A stretch of DNA of 64,000 nucleotides, from assembly GCF_025960875.1 (NCBI RefSeq), contig NZ_JAODLR010000018.1, positions 1-64,000 on the forward strand, written 5' to 3'. The translations under genes were made by a program, and so were the position numbers. The stretch is from Crystallibacter permensis (lineage in GTDB: Bacteria > Actinomycetota > Actinomycetes > Actinomycetales > Micrococcaceae). Shown piece after piece: positions 40,282 through 49,370 of the stretch; position 1 is the stretch's first letter, and the number at the start of each line of letters is the position of its first letter. The notes beneath the pieces were generated by a model. The model saw nothing but the letters and a program-made list of their open reading frames with translations. It did no database searches and had not been told where the DNA came from.

Positions 40282-40926
40282 CTATCTCGCTGAGCCGTTC
40301 CGAAGGGTGGCGGTGGCGGTGGCGGTTCCAATGACCAGCGGGTTGAGCGGCTGCCATTTCGGCCCGATGAAGAACTCTTCGTCCAGCTTTACGGTAAAAC
40401 CGGCAGCCGCGATGGCTGCAACTGTATCGCGGTTGGGATTGCAGCCCTGCGCGGCAAAGTGCCAGACCGGGCGCACCAGATCCTGGACCTTGGCATGCGC
40501 GCCGAACCCGCGGACGTGCTCAAGGAACAGCAGTTTCCCGCCCGGCTTGAGCACCCGCCGTGCCTCGGCCAAAGCGGACGCCTGGTCCGGCACCGTGCAG
40601 AGCACCAGCGTGTAGACAACGGCATCAACGCTGGAATCCGCTGCGGGCAGCCGGGCCGCTTCGCCGTCGTCGATCGTCACGTCAGTCCTCGCGGTGCCGA
40701 TCTTCGCTTCCAGCCGATTGCGCATATTCGCGTCCGGTTCCACCGCAACAACAGAGCACGACGGCGGGAAATACGGCAGGTTCGCGCCGGTCCCGGCACC
40801 GACATCGATCACCCTGCCCTGCAGGCCGGACAGAAGCGCCGCCCGGCGCTGGCTGAGGACCTGGGTCTCGGCGAAGCGCGTGGCGGAGTCGTAGCGTGCG
40901 GCAAAGAACGCGCTTTTCAGCCCCAC
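40282..40926 (-). CDS. Class I SAM-dependent methyltransferase
   Basis: A 214-residue Rossmann-fold methyltransferase. Motif I is VIDVGAGTGANLPYFPPSCSVVAVEPD (about residues 37-63), followed by the acidic loop VTIDDGEAARLPAADSSVDAVVYTLVLCTVPD and the post-motif EARRVLKPGGKLLFLEHVRG. The last third (QDLVRPVWHFAAQGCNPNRDTVAAI) resembles the small-molecule methyltransferases annotated as phospholipid or ubiquinone-type, but no substrate can be named. It is upstream of and same-strand with the HTH gene, separated by the palindrome. Confidence 0.83.
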   Translation of the reverse strand: MGLKSAFFAARYDSATRFAETQVLSQRRAALLSGLQGRVIDVGAGTGANLPYFPPSCSVVAVEPDANMRNRLEAKIGTARTDVTIDDGEAARLPAADSSVDAVVYTLVLCTVPDQASALAEARRVLKPGGKLLFLEHVRGFGAHAKVQDLVRPVWHFAAQGCNPNRDTVAAIAAAGFTVKLDEEFFIGPKWQPLNPLVIGTATATATLRNGSAR

Positions 40927-40962
40927 GGTTTACCTGCTTCCCGCCCGGCAGCTGCCCCAGGC

Positions 40963-41739
40963 TCAGTAGTCATCGTCGCGAACATCTTCGTCCCGGTCCG
41001 CATCATTTTCGGCTTCGTCGTCCTGGGCCCCTCCGGGAGCGGGACCGAGCGCGGCGAGGACTTCCTTGGCCACGGCCTCGCTGGACTGCGGGTTCTGCCC
41101 GCTGATGAGGTTGCCGTCGAGGACCACGTTGCTGGCCCACGCCGGACCTGCCTGAACAATCGCGCCGTTGGCCCGCAGCGTCGACTCCACCAGCCAGGGC
41201 GTGTTGTCGCCGGTGCCGCCGCCGAGTTCCTCCTCGTCCGTGAAAACGGTCAGACGTCTGCCCGCGAAGGCGAACTCGCCGTCGTCGTTCCTTGCGCTGA
41301 GCAGTCCGGCGGGGCCGTGGCAGAACGGCGCGATGATGATTTCCGCGCGGTCCGCCTCGGCCAGCAGCCGGCCCAGGTCCGAATCCGTGGCGAGGTCGGC
41401 CATGGGGCCGTGGCCGCCGGGCAGCACAATCGCGTTGTAGTACGTCGGGTCGACCTCGGAGAGCACAAAGGGGTGCGAAAGCTCGGCGTCGATCTCCTCC
41501 AGATAGGCGGTGAAATCGTCGGCCTTCTGCTGGCTGCCGGCCGATTCCGCGGTGAGGCTGACGGCGTCCACCGTGGGCTTCCTGCCGCCGGGCGTGGCGA
41601 TATTGACGGTGTGGCCGGCCTCGCTCAGTAGCCGGTGGGAGACCACCAGCTCCTCGGCCCAGTAGCCGGTGGGGTGCTGGGTGCCGTCCTTCATCGTGAG
41701 CGAGTCTGCGGCCGAAACGACCATAAGGATCCGTGCCAT
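40963..41739 (-). CDS. DJ-1/PfpI-family protein (Hsp31/glyoxalase III-like)
   Basis: About 258 residues from the ATG at 41739. The nucleophile is in IIAPFCHGPAGLLSA, with VLPGGHGPMADLA upstream supplying the acidic part of the site, a pattern of the Hsp31-like group that includes a cap insert (DDFTAYLEEIDAELSHPF). The C-terminal 25 residues are a highly acidic Asp/Glu tail, not usual for the family. A glutathione-independent glyoxalase or chaperone/protease-like role in carbonyl stress is plausible. Divergent from the F420-dependent oxidoreductase gene. Confidence 0.83.
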   Translation of the reverse strand: MARILMVVSAADSLTMKDGTQHPTGYWAEELVVSHRLLSEAGHTVNIATPGGRKPTVDAVSLTAESAGSQQKADDFTAYLEEIDAELSHPFVLSEVDPTYYNAIVLPGGHGPMADLATDSDLGRLLAEADRAEIIIAPFCHGPAGLLSARNDDGEFAFAGRRLTVFTDEEELGGGTGDNTPWLVESTLRANGAIVQAGPAWASNVVLDGNLISGQNPQSSEAVAKEVLAALGPAPGGAQDDEAENDADRDEDVRDDDY

Positions 41740-41887
41740 GCTAAATGCTCCTTGCGCCGGGATGGATACATCCACCGTGCCACAGCGGCCGCCGCAGGAA
41801 CAGGGTGCGAGGGCCCGGCCGTAAATCTGTTCCACGGCGGAAGCGGCACTATTGTTTTCCCCAACGTGCCAGTGGAAGTATTCGTTC

Positions 41888-42892
41888 ATGACTACGTCAC
41901 TGACTATCGGTTATGCCGCGATGCTCGAGCAGTTCCACCCTCGCGAGGCGGTTGAGTTCTCCGAGTATGCCGAGCAGAAGGGCTTCTCCGGTGTGATGGC
42001 GGCAGACCACTTTCAGCCGTGGGTTCCTGCCCAAGGTGAATCAGCCTTCGTCTGGAATGTGCTCTCCGCCCTGGGGGAGCGGACCAAGGGGGATATCGGG
42101 CCCGGCGTCACCTGCCCTACTTTCCGCTGGCATCCGGCGATGGTGGCGCAGGCCTCGGCGACGCTGGCCGCCATGTATCCGGGCCGGCACTGGCTGGGGC
42201 TGGGGTCGGGGGAGGCGCTGAACGAGCACATCACCGGGCAGTACTGGCCGGAACCGCCGGAGCGGATCAACCGGATGTTCGAGGCGATCGAGATCATCAA
42301 CAAACTCTTCACCAACTCGCTGGCGGGCAAGGACGTCCGGCACAACGGCGCCTACTACAAGATGGAGTCCACCCGCTTGTGGACCATGCCCGAGGTGCCG
42401 CCGGAAATCCTGGTGGCGACCGCGGGCCCGGTCACGGCCAAGCGAGCGGGCAAGCATGCCGGCGGGCTGATTACCGTGGGGGCGCCGTTGGATAAAGTGT
42501 CGATGCTCTTCGACCGGTTCGACGCCGGCGCCAAGGAAGCGGGCAAGGATCCGTCCCGCATGCCGAAGGTACTCCAGCTGCATCTGAGCTGGGCCCCGAC
42601 CCACGAGGAAGCGCTGTCCAATGCCATGACCGAGTGGCCCAACGGCGGGATGAAGTTCCCTAAGGGGGATATCCGGTCTCCGTTCGAGCTGGAGCAAATG
42701 GCCAAGCTGGTCCGGCCGGAAGACTTCGAGGGCAGGCTGGTCATCTCCGAAGATCCGGACGTGCACCGCGCCTACATCCAGAAGTTCGCGGACCTGGGGT
42801 TCGACCGGATCTACCTGCACAATGTGGGCCGCAACCAGCGCGAGTGGATCGATGTGTTCGGCGCAAAAGTCCTCCCGGCGCTGACCCGATGA
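41888..42892 (+). CDS. F420-dependent LLM-class oxidoreductase (TIGR03557-like)
   Basis: About 334 residues from the ATG at 41888. The luciferase-like TIM barrel shows [83 protein letters not shown], and the [27 protein letters not shown] region, which match F420-dependent glucose-6-phosphate dehydrogenase relatives. The gene overlaps cofE by ATGA, so cofactor maturation and enzyme are made together, and the F420-0 transporter is next door. The substrate is not known. Confidence 0.87.
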   Translation: MTTSLTIGYAAMLEQFHPREAVEFSEYAEQKGFSGVMAADHFQPWVPAQGESAFVWNVLSALGERTKGDIGPGVTCPTFRWHPAMVAQASATLAAMYPGRHWLGLGSGEALNEHITGQYWPEPPERINRMFEAIEIINKLFTNSLAGKDVRHNGAYYKMESTRLWTMPEVPPEILVATAGPVTAKRAGKHAGGLITVGAPLDKVSMLFDRFDAGAKEAGKDPSRMPKVLQLHLSWAPTHEEALSNAMTEWPNGGMKFPKGDIRSPFELEQMAKLVRPEDFEGRLVISEDPDVHRAYIQKFADLGFDRIYLHNVGRNQREWIDVFGAKVLPALTR

Positions 42893-43875
42893 GCCGGCGC
42901 GTGCTGTCCGTCTTCGCCGTCGAGGGCATCGGCGAAATCACCGCGGGCGATGATCTGGCAGCCATCATTCATGAGGCCGTGGGCGGGGAACTTCGGGACG
43001 GGGACATTCTTGCGGTCACTTCCAAAATCCTGTCCAAGGCGGAGGGCCGCATACGGCCGGCGGCGGACCGCGAGGAAGCGATAACGGCGGAAACGGTGCG
43101 GGTTGTCGCCACGCGCGCGCACGCGAACGGCTTGACCCGGATCGTGGAGAACCGGCTGGGCATCATCTCCGCCGCGGCCGGGGTGGACGCCAGCAATACG
43201 CCGGAGGGGACCGTCCTCCTGCTGCCCGTTGATCCGGACGGCTCGGCGCACCGGCTCCGCGCCGAACTGCACCGGCGCTGCGGCGTGAACGTCGCCGTCG
43301 TCATCACGGATACCCTCGGCAGGCCCTGGCGGAACGGGCAGACGGACGTGGCGATCGGCGTTGCTGGCTTGTCACCGCTGGCCGATCTGCGCGGTTCAGT
43401 GGACAGCGCCGGCCGCCGGTTGTCCGCCACGGTCACCGCCGTGGCGGACGAGATCGCTGCGGCGGCGGACCTGGTCAAAGGCAAGACCAGCGGCTGTCCC
43501 GTTGCCGTGGTGCGCGGGTTGGCCAACCTGGTTTCGGTTCCAAATAACGACGACGACGGCGCCCACCCTGGCCACGAGGGTGCGGCTGCGCTGATCCGCT
43601 CGGCCGAACAGGACATGTTCCGGCTGGGCACGGCGGAAGCCATGGAAGCGGGCCGGGCTGAAGGTCTCGAAACCGGCCGCCGCGAGGGTCTAGAAGCTGG
43701 CCGCCGCGAGGGGTTCGACGCCGGTCGGCGGGAAGGCTACCGGCAGGGTTATGAAGCAGGACGGGAGGCGGGACTGGCCGAAGCAGCTCGCGCCGCAGCA
43801 TCCGACAATTGGCTGAAGGCCACCAGCGGCCTGCCCGTGAGCGGGTGCTCCAACACCACGGCGTCCACCCCGTAG
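42889..43875 (+). CDS. cofE: Coenzyme F420-0:L-glutamate ligase with repeat-rich C-terminal tail
   Basis: 328 residues. Residues 1-245 are a complete CofE ligase: [101 protein letters not shown] and [14 protein letters not shown]. It adds glutamate to F420-0. Instead of the FbiB nitroreductase domain of mycobacteria, residues 253-295 carry four octapeptides of the form EAGRREGL followed by GxxxG-like residues, then an unrelated 30-residue end. The last 127 bp overlap the convergent ABC ATPase gene. It is coupled to the F420-dependent oxidoreductase gene upstream. Confidence 0.9.
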   Translation: MSRRVLSVFAVEGIGEITAGDDLAAIIHEAVGGELRDGDILAVTSKILSKAEGRIRPAADREEAITAETVRVVATRAHANGLTRIVENRLGIISAAAGVDASNTPEGTVLLLPVDPDGSAHRLRAELHRRCGVNVAVVITDTLGRPWRNGQTDVAIGVAGLSPLADLRGSVDSAGRRLSATVTAVADEIAAAADLVKGKTSGCPVAVVRGLANLVSVPNNDDDGAHPGHEGAAALIRSAEQDMFRLGTAEAMEAGRAEGLETGRREGLEAGRREGFDAGRREGYRQGYEAGREAGLAEAARAAASDNWLKATSGLPVSGCSNTTASTP

Positions 43876-44669
43876 ACCCGGCGGATCAGGCCCGGCGTCA
43901 GGACCTCGGTGGTGGGACCGGCCGCTACAACTTTGCCCTCCTGCAGGACGATCACCTGGTCGCAGTAGGCGGCGGCGATGTTGATGTCGTGCAGTGCGGC
44001 GAGGACCGCCACTCCGCCGGCCGCCAGGTTCCGGACCAGCTCCATGGTGGCTAGCTGGGCGTTGACGTCCAGATGGTTGGTCGGCTCATCGAGCAACAGG
44101 ACTTCCGGCTCCTGGGCGAGGGCTTTGGCCAGCTGGACCCGCTGTCGCTCGCCGCCGGACAAGGTGCTGTACCTACGCTCCGTGAAGCCGTCGAGGCCTA
44201 CCGCCGTGAGGCTGCGGCGGGCAACGCCCAGGTCCTCGTCACTGGTGCCTGCCAGCAGGGAACGGTAGGGCAGCCTGCCCAGCAGCACCACATCCAGCAC
44301 GGTCAGCGGCAGGTCGGTGTCGGCACTTTGCTCCACGAAGGCCAGTTGGCGGGCGCGCTCCTTGCGCCGCAGGGCGTGGAGGTTGGAACCGGCCAGCTGG
44401 ACGGAGCCGGCGTGGGGTTTGGCGACGGCGCCCAGCAGCCGCAGCAGGCTCGATTTTCCCGCCCCGTTGGGACCCAGCAGTCCGGCCACGGTGCCTGCCG
44501 GGACGTGGCAGTCCACGCCGTCGAGAATGAGCTTGCCGCCTGCACGGTAGCCGAGGCCGAGCCCTTGTAGCGAAACGCCGGGCGGCGGGGCGGACGTAGC
44601 CGGCGTGGCGGGCTGGCCGGAATGCGGGCTTGAGGTCAAGGGCTGTGTAGCGCTGGTTGTCGGATTCAT
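43749..44669 (-). CDS. F420-0-type ABC transporter ATP-binding protein
   Basis: A 306-residue ATPase of the iron-siderophore/cobalamin importer class. Walker A is [18 protein letters not shown], signature [15 protein letters not shown], Walker [13 protein letters not shown]. With the permease and binding protein it forms a three-gene cassette which, beside cofE in Actinobacteria lacking other F420 genes, has been proposed to import F420-0 (TIGR03868/03869/03873 families). The stop of the upstream permease gene overlaps its start by ATGA. Its 3' end overlaps cofE convergently by 127 bp. Confidence 0.85.
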   Translation of the reverse strand: MNPTTSATQPLTSSPHSGQPATPATSAPPPGVSLQGLGLGYRAGGKLILDGVDCHVPAGTVAGLLGPNGAGKSSLLRLLGAVAKPHAGSVQLAGSNLHALRRKERARQLAFVEQSADTDLPLTVLDVVLLGRLPYRSLLAGTSDEDLGVARRSLTAVGLDGFTERRYSTLSGGERQRVQLAKALAQEPEVLLLDEPTNHLDVNAQLATMELVRNLAAGGVAVLAALHDINIAAAYCDQVIVLQEGKVVAAGPTTEVLTPGLIRRVYGVDAVVLEHPLTGRPLVAFSQLSDAAARAASASPASRPAS

Positions 44670-45760
44670 GAGGCGTTCCTCCAGCGCCAGAGCATGATGA
44701 TGAAGACCGGTGCTCCCAGCAATGCGGTAATGATGCCCACTGGGATCTCGCGCGGGTCGAACAGTGTCCTGGCCAGAGTGTCGGCCCAGACCATGAACAG
44801 GGCTCCGGCAAGGGCAGAGAGCGGAAGCAGCGCGCGGTGCCGTGCGCCCGTCAGCAGCCGGACTGCGTGCGGCAGGATCAGGCCGACAAAGCCGATGGAA
44901 CCGCTGACCGAGACCATCGCCCCGGTCAGCACGGCCGTTCCGCCCAGCAGAAGCCAGCGGATGGCGCTCACGTTAAGCCCGAGGGCCGCTGCTGCGGTGT
45001 CGCCGAACGCGAAGCCGTCAAGGATCCGGCCGGACAGCAGCACCGGCGTTCCCGCGACGGCGAACGCGACGCCTGCGATGGCTACGGAGCCCCAGGTTGC
45101 GGCCGACAGCGAGCCCATCATCCAGCTGAGCACTTCGCGGTAGGAATCGCCTTGCGCGGAGAAGAAGATGATGAACGAGGTCAGTGCGGAAGCCAGCGCG
45201 GAGACCGCCAGCCCGGCGAGCACCGTGCGGGTGGGGGTGATGACGCCCAGGGCCGAAGCCAGTCCGAGGGTGAGCGCCATCGCCGCCATCGCCCCGGCGA
45301 ACGCGGCCACCGGCAGCAATACGGCGGCGCCCAGCAGGAGGACCGCGACGGCGCCGAGCGACGCGCCGGAGCTCAGGCCCAGCAGGTAGGGATCGGCCAG
45401 CGGATTGCGCGTGAGTGCCTGCATGACCGCGCCGCTGACGGCCAGGCCGGCTCCGACCAGCGCAGCCGTGAGCAGCCGGGGCAGCCGCAGTTCCCACACA
45501 ATGCCGTCCTGGATGGCGGTCAGCCCGACGGGAACGCCAAAGCTCTCCGGGCGGAGGCCCAGATGCCGGAGGACGGAGGCGAGTACCTGCAGCGGCGACA
45601 GGTTGGCGGGGCCGATCGAGACGGCGATCAGCACCGAGGCGACGAGCGCTATCAGCAGGACCGCGCCCCACAACACCCCGGACATCGGCCGCCGGCCGGC
45701 AACGGTGGCGGGCGACGTCGTCGTCGTTATTTTTTGCCCGGAGTGTTCGCGCAGGCTCAT
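44666..45760 (-). CDS. F420-0-type ABC transporter permease (FecCD fold)
   Basis: A 364-residue permease with about nine or ten membrane segments. It has the FecCD pattern LSPLQVLASVLRHLG, LRLPRLLTAALVGAGLAVSGAVMQALTRNPLADPYLLGLSSGASLGA, GGTAVLTGAMVSVSGSIGFVGLILPHAVRLLTGARHR and FDPREIPVGIITALLGAPVF. Long, weakly conserved first 25 residues include one copy of the dispersed CGTCGTTATT motif. It is coupled to the ATPase gene and separated from the binding protein gene by 2 bp. Confidence 0.85.
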   Translation of the reverse strand: MSLREHSGQKITTTTSPATVAGRRPMSGVLWGAVLLIALVASVLIAVSIGPANLSPLQVLASVLRHLGLRPESFGVPVGLTAIQDGIVWELRLPRLLTAALVGAGLAVSGAVMQALTRNPLADPYLLGLSSGASLGAVAVLLLGAAVLLPVAAFAGAMAAMALTLGLASALGVITPTRTVLAGLAVSALASALTSFIIFFSAQGDSYREVLSWMMGSLSAATWGSVAIAGVAFAVAGTPVLLSGRILDGFAFGDTAAAALGLNVSAIRWLLLGGTAVLTGAMVSVSGSIGFVGLILPHAVRLLTGARHRALLPLSALAGALFMVWADTLARTLFDPREIPVGIITALLGAPVFIIMLWRWRNAS

Positions 45761-45762
45761 GG

Positions 45763-46779
45763 TTAATCCAGCTCCGCCAGCTGCTCCACCAGGGACTGGA
45801 CCGTTTCGACGCTGCGGACGCCGGCTTCGGAAGCGGCGAAGGGGACCACCAGGTACCGGCCCTCCTTGACCGCGTCCAGCTGCGAGATCACCGGGTGCGC
45901 CTCCAGCACGCCGATCTTCTTCTCGGTGCTGCCCCAGCTGGAATCCACCAGCACAATGACGTCCGGATTCCGCTCCGCGACAACTTCCCAGGACAGCGGG
46001 GACCAGGCCTGGTCCACATCCGCGGCCACGTTCGTCAGGCCCGCCGCCTCCATGACCAGCTGGGGAGCGCCGCTGCCGCCGCCGACAAACGGGGTGTCGG
46101 AGCCGGAGCTGTACCAGAGCGCGGAGAGCTCCCGGCCGTGCGGCTCTATTGCGTCGAGTTGCGCCCGCTGTCCGGCGACGAGTTGCTCAGCCGCGGTGCC
46201 GGCGTCGAAAATCCGGCCCATCTCCCGGATGCCCGCGAAGATGTGCTCGAAGATCAGCGGAGCCGGCCGGTAGCCCGGCTGCTGGCACGCCGCAGGCGAG
46301 ACGTACGTGTTGACGCCGAGCTTGGCCAGGGCCTCGCGCTCGCCGGCGCCGTCCGCGGAGAAGTTCGATTCCCACCCGGCGTAGACGAAGTCCGGCTCCA
46401 GCGCCAGCACCGGTTCCTGGGCCGGCAGCTGTTCGGAGATCACGGGGATGTCGTGCTGCCACCGCTCGGGCACCGGGCCGTCCGCGAAGGCCGTTCCCAC
46501 CATCCGCTCGCCCAGGCCGAGGGCGAGCAGCAGTTCCGTGCTGGTGGACTTGATCGTGACGGCACGCTGCGGCGGCGCCGTGAAGGTGACCTTGGTGCCG
46601 CAGTTATCCACCGTGAACGGAAAGCCCGACGGCGGTGCGGAGCCAGCCGAAGCGGGGCCAACCGGAGCGGAGCCTGCCGGAACGGAGCCGGCCGGTGCTG
46701 CGCCGCCGCACCCGGCGAGCAGCAGCGAAGCCGCGGCCACCAGGGGCAAAACGGAGCGTAACGAGGCGGAGTTGCGCAT
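45763..46779 (-). CDS. F420-0-type ABC transporter substrate-binding lipoprotein
   Basis: A 338-residue binding protein with signal and lipobox (LLLAGCGG, Cys24). A low-complexity Gly/Ala/Ser/Pro linker (about residues 25-52) built of AGSAP-like units tethers the domain. The FecB/BtuF fold is shown by RAVTIKSTSTELLLALGLGERMVGTAFADGP, PDFVYAGWESNF, NVAADVDQAWSPLSWEVVAERNPDVIVLVDSSWG and the end VRSVETVQSLVEQL. It should capture F420-0 or a related deazaflavin outside the cell. No riboswitch was found in the 277-bp upstream gap. Confidence 0.83.
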   Translation of the reverse strand: MRNSASLRSVLPLVAAASLLLAGCGGAAPAGSVPAGSAPVGPASAGSAPPSGFPFTVDNCGTKVTFTAPPQRAVTIKSTSTELLLALGLGERMVGTAFADGPVPERWQHDIPVISEQLPAQEPVLALEPDFVYAGWESNFSADGAGEREALAKLGVNTYVSPAACQQPGYRPAPLIFEHIFAGIREMGRIFDAGTAAEQLVAGQRAQLDAIEPHGRELSALWYSSGSDTPFVGGGSGAPQLVMEAAGLTNVAADVDQAWSPLSWEVVAERNPDVIVLVDSSWGSTEKKIGVLEAHPVISQLDAVKEGRYLVVPFAASEAGVRSVETVQSLVEQLAELD

Positions 46780-47056
46780 GGGACCTCGGTTCGTCAGCCA
46801 GGCGCAGTGGTGTTTGCAGCCAGCGCGCCGGGGCGCTGTTCAAATGAACCGGCGACAGCCGGTGACCGGCGGCCCAATTCCAGGCCGTGGGGGCCGGTCA
46901 TACGCAACCGGTGGGTCCGAGACCGAGTATAGGCCCCATTTAAACTCCGTTGGAGGTTTCGGACTTCGGACCATGGTTTTCCAAGCACGGTGCGGCTATC
47001 GTTTCAGGCACGTGACGGACGTTAGGCCCAGTCTTAAGGCATATCGGAGGCAGTCG
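46780..47056. promoter_or_regulatory. Divergent intergenic region of F420-0 transporter and pyrimidine/hydantoin genes
   Basis: A 277-bp gap between two divergent operons that presumably carries both promoters. It contains a CCGGC/GCCGG-rich dyad around 46850-46880 and a GGAGG ribosome-binding site for the plus-strand gene at about 47046-47050. I looked for a cobalamin or other riboswitch and saw no convincing conserved core. Confidence 0.4.
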
Positions 47057-47905
47057 ATGACAACGGTTAGGGCAGCACTCACTCAGACCACCTGGACCGG
47101 GGACGAAGAGTCCATGGTCAGGAAACACGAAGACTTTGTGCGCAAGGCAGCGGCCGAGGGCACCCAGGTGATCTGCTTCCAGGAACTGTTCCACGGACCC
47201 TACTTCGGCATCGTCCAGGACAGCAAGTACTACGACTTCGCGCAGCAGGTGCCGGGGCCGTTGACGGAACGCTTCGCCAAGCTCGCGGCCGAGCACCACA
47301 TGGTCATCATCCTTCCCATCTATGAAGAGGAGCAGCCCGGCATCTACTACAACACGGCGGCGGTGATCGACGCGGACGGGACCTATTTGGGCAAGTACCG
47401 CAAGAACCACCTGCCGCATGTGGAGAAGTTCTGGGAGAAGTTCTACTTCCGGCCCGGGAACCTCGGCTGGCCGATCTTCGACACCGCCGTGGGCAAGGTC
47501 GGCTTGAACATCTGCTACGACCGGCACTTCCCGGAAAGCTGGCGGGTGCTCGGCCTCAACGGCGCCCACCTGGTCTTCAACCCGAACGCCTCCAAGCCCG
47601 GCCTTTCCAACCGCCTGTGGGAGCTGGAACAGCCTACCGCCGCGGCCGCCAACGGCTACTACGTGGTGGTGCCCAACCGTGTGGGATCGGAAGCCAACGA
47701 GTTCGGCGACGAGGCGGTGAACTTTTACGGCACCTCCTATGTTGTGGACCCGCAGGGGAACTACGTGGGCGAACTCGGCAGCGGCAGCGAAGAGGAATTG
47801 CTGATCCGCGACCTGGACATGGACCTGGTGCGCACCGCCCGCAACAGCTGGCAGTTCTACCGCGACCGCCGCCCGGATGCCTATGGGCCGATCGTCGCGC
47901 CGTAA
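47057..47905 (+). CDS. Nitrilase-superfamily carbon-nitrogen hydrolase (beta-ureidopropionase/N-carbamoylputrescine-amidase-like)
   Basis: About 282 residues from the ATG at 47057. The catalytic triad of the superfamily is complete: Glu in VICFQELFHGPYFG, Lys in GKYRKNHLPHVEKFWEKFYF, Cys in GLNICYDRHFPESWR. These enzymes hydrolyse N-carbamoyl compounds to amine, CO2 and ammonia. Followed by a dihydropyrimidinase-type gene, it fits the third step of reductive pyrimidine or hydantoin breakdown (N-carbamoyl-beta-alanine or N-carbamoyl-amino acid). Confidence 0.87.
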   Translation: MTTVRAALTQTTWTGDEESMVRKHEDFVRKAAAEGTQVICFQELFHGPYFGIVQDSKYYDFAQQVPGPLTERFAKLAAEHHMVIILPIYEEEQPGIYYNTAAVIDADGTYLGKYRKNHLPHVEKFWEKFYFRPGNLGWPIFDTAVGKVGLNICYDRHFPESWRVLGLNGAHLVFNPNASKPGLSNRLWELEQPTAAAANGYYVVVPNRVGSEANEFGDEAVNFYGTSYVVDPQGNYVGELGSGSEEELLIRDLDMDLVRTARNSWQFYRDRRPDAYGPIVAP

Positions 47906-47941
47906 GCCGCCCGGCCCCGAGAACTTGGCAGGAGAAACCCG

Positions 47942-49363
47942 ATGTCTACAACCCTGATTACCGGCGGGACCGTGGTCAGCTCGACGGGCCGCAGCGAAGC
48001 GGACGTGCTGATCGACGGCGAAAAGATCGTGGCCGTAATGGCCCCCGGCTCCACCCTGCTGGGCCATGACCTGAAGTCTTCGGTGGACACCGTGCTGGAC
48101 GCCGCCGGCAAATACGTTGTCCCCGGCGGGATCGACGCACACACCCACATGCAGATGCCCTTCGGCGGCACCGAAGCGAGCGACACTTTCGAAACCGGTA
48201 CGCGTGCCGCGGCCTGGGGAGGCACGACGACGATCGTGGACTTCGCGATCCAAAAGTACGGCGAGCGGGTGATGGACGCGCTGACTGCCTGGCACGACAA
48301 GGCGTCCGGCGAATGCGCCATCGACTACGGCTTCCACCAGATCATCGGCGACGTGAACGACGATTCGCTCAAGGCCATGGAGGGCCTGATCGACGAGGGG
48401 ATCTCCAGCTACAAGCTGTTCATGGCGTACCCCGGGGTCTTCTACAGCGACGACGCGCAGATCTTCAAGGCGATGCGCGTCGGCGCTGACACCGGGTTGA
48501 TGACCATGATGCACGCCGAGAACGGCCCGGCCATCGACGCCATGGTGGCCGAACTGCTGGCCAAGGGCAAAACCGATCCGTACTACCACGGAGTGGCCCG
48601 GGCGTGGCAGATGGAGGAGGAAGCCACCCACCGCGCCATCATGCTGGCCAATCTCACCGGCGCCCCGCTGTACGTTGTCCACGTCTCGGCCAAGCAGGCC
48701 GTGGCCCAGCTGGCGGCAGCCCGGCACAACGGCCAGAACGTCTTCGGCGAAACCTGCCCGCAGTACCTGTACCTCTCGCTGGAAGACCAGCTGGGCGCGC
48801 CGGGCTTCGAAGGGGCCAAATGGGTGTGCTCCACGCCCTTGCGGTCCAAGCTCGAGCATCACCAGGACCACATGTGGCAGGCGCTGCGGACCAACGATCT
48901 CCAGATGGTCTCCACCGACCACTGCCCGTTCTGCATGAAGGGGCAGAAGGACATGGGCGTGGGGGACTTCTCCAAGATCCCCAACGGCATCGGCGGCGTG
49001 GAGCACCGGATGAACCTGATCTACCAGGGCGTGGTGGACGGCAAGATCCCGCTGGAGCGCTGGGTGGAAATCACCAGCACCACCCCTGCACGGATGTTCG
49101 GCATGTACGGACGCAAGGGCGTCATCACCCCCGGTGCCGATGCCGACGTCGTTATTTACAACCCGCAAGGGCACACGTCGATCGGGTTGGAGAAGACCCA
49201 CCACATGAACATGGACTACTCCGCGTGGGAAGGCTTCGAAATTGACGGCCACGTGGATACCGTCCTGTCCCGCGGCCGCGTCATTGTCGACGACAACCAG
49301 TACCTGGGCAGCAAGACGCATGGGCAGTACCTTCGGCGTGCTCCCAGCCAGTACCTGATCTAG
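47942..49363 (+). CDS. Dihydropyrimidinase/D-hydantoinase
   Basis: A 473-residue cyclic amidohydrolase. GIDAHTHMQMPFGG holds the first metal-binding HxH, SSYKLFMAYPGVFYSDD the carboxylated Lys, YVVHVSAKQAV and ENVFGETCPQYLYLS-like regions the later His ligands, and VSTDHCPF the Asp/His. It hydrolyses dihydrouracil or 5-substituted hydantoins to N-carbamoyl acids. The 36-bp gap after the carbon-nitrogen hydrolase gene and 7-bp gap before the LLM gene make a three-gene operon. Confidence 0.92.
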   Translation: MSTTLITGGTVVSSTGRSEADVLIDGEKIVAVMAPGSTLLGHDLKSSVDTVLDAAGKYVVPGGIDAHTHMQMPFGGTEASDTFETGTRAAAWGGTTTIVDFAIQKYGERVMDALTAWHDKASGECAIDYGFHQIIGDVNDDSLKAMEGLIDEGISSYKLFMAYPGVFYSDDAQIFKAMRVGADTGLMTMMHAENGPAIDAMVAELLAKGKTDPYYHGVARAWQMEEEATHRAIMLANLTGAPLYVVHVSAKQAVAQLAAARHNGQNVFGETCPQYLYLSLEDQLGAPGFEGAKWVCSTPLRSKLEHHQDHMWQALRTNDLQMVSTDHCPFCMKGQKDMGVGDFSKIPNGIGGVEHRMNLIYQGVVDGKIPLERWVEITSTTPARMFGMYGRKGVITPGADADVVIYNPQGHTSIGLEKTHHMNMDYSAWEGFEIDGHVDTVLSRGRVIVDDNQYLGSKTHGQYLRRAPSQYLI

Positions 49364-49370
49364 GAGCGCC

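Noticed and set aside
43645-43780. CRISPR-like repeat array in the repetitive DNA of the cofE tail
   Set aside because: The 24-bp units are directly adjacent with no spacers and encode an in-frame octapeptide repeat.
43749-46779. Simple annotation of the ABC cassette as an iron-siderophore importer
   Set aside because: The fold fits, but no siderophore genes or iron boxes are near, while cofE and F420-dependent enzymes are directly adjacent, so the F420-0 assignment is preferred.
46780-47056. Cobalamin-type riboswitch before the ABC cassette
   Set aside because: The importer resembles cobalamin transporters, so I searched both strands for the B12-box and conserved core, but found only general GC-rich dyads.
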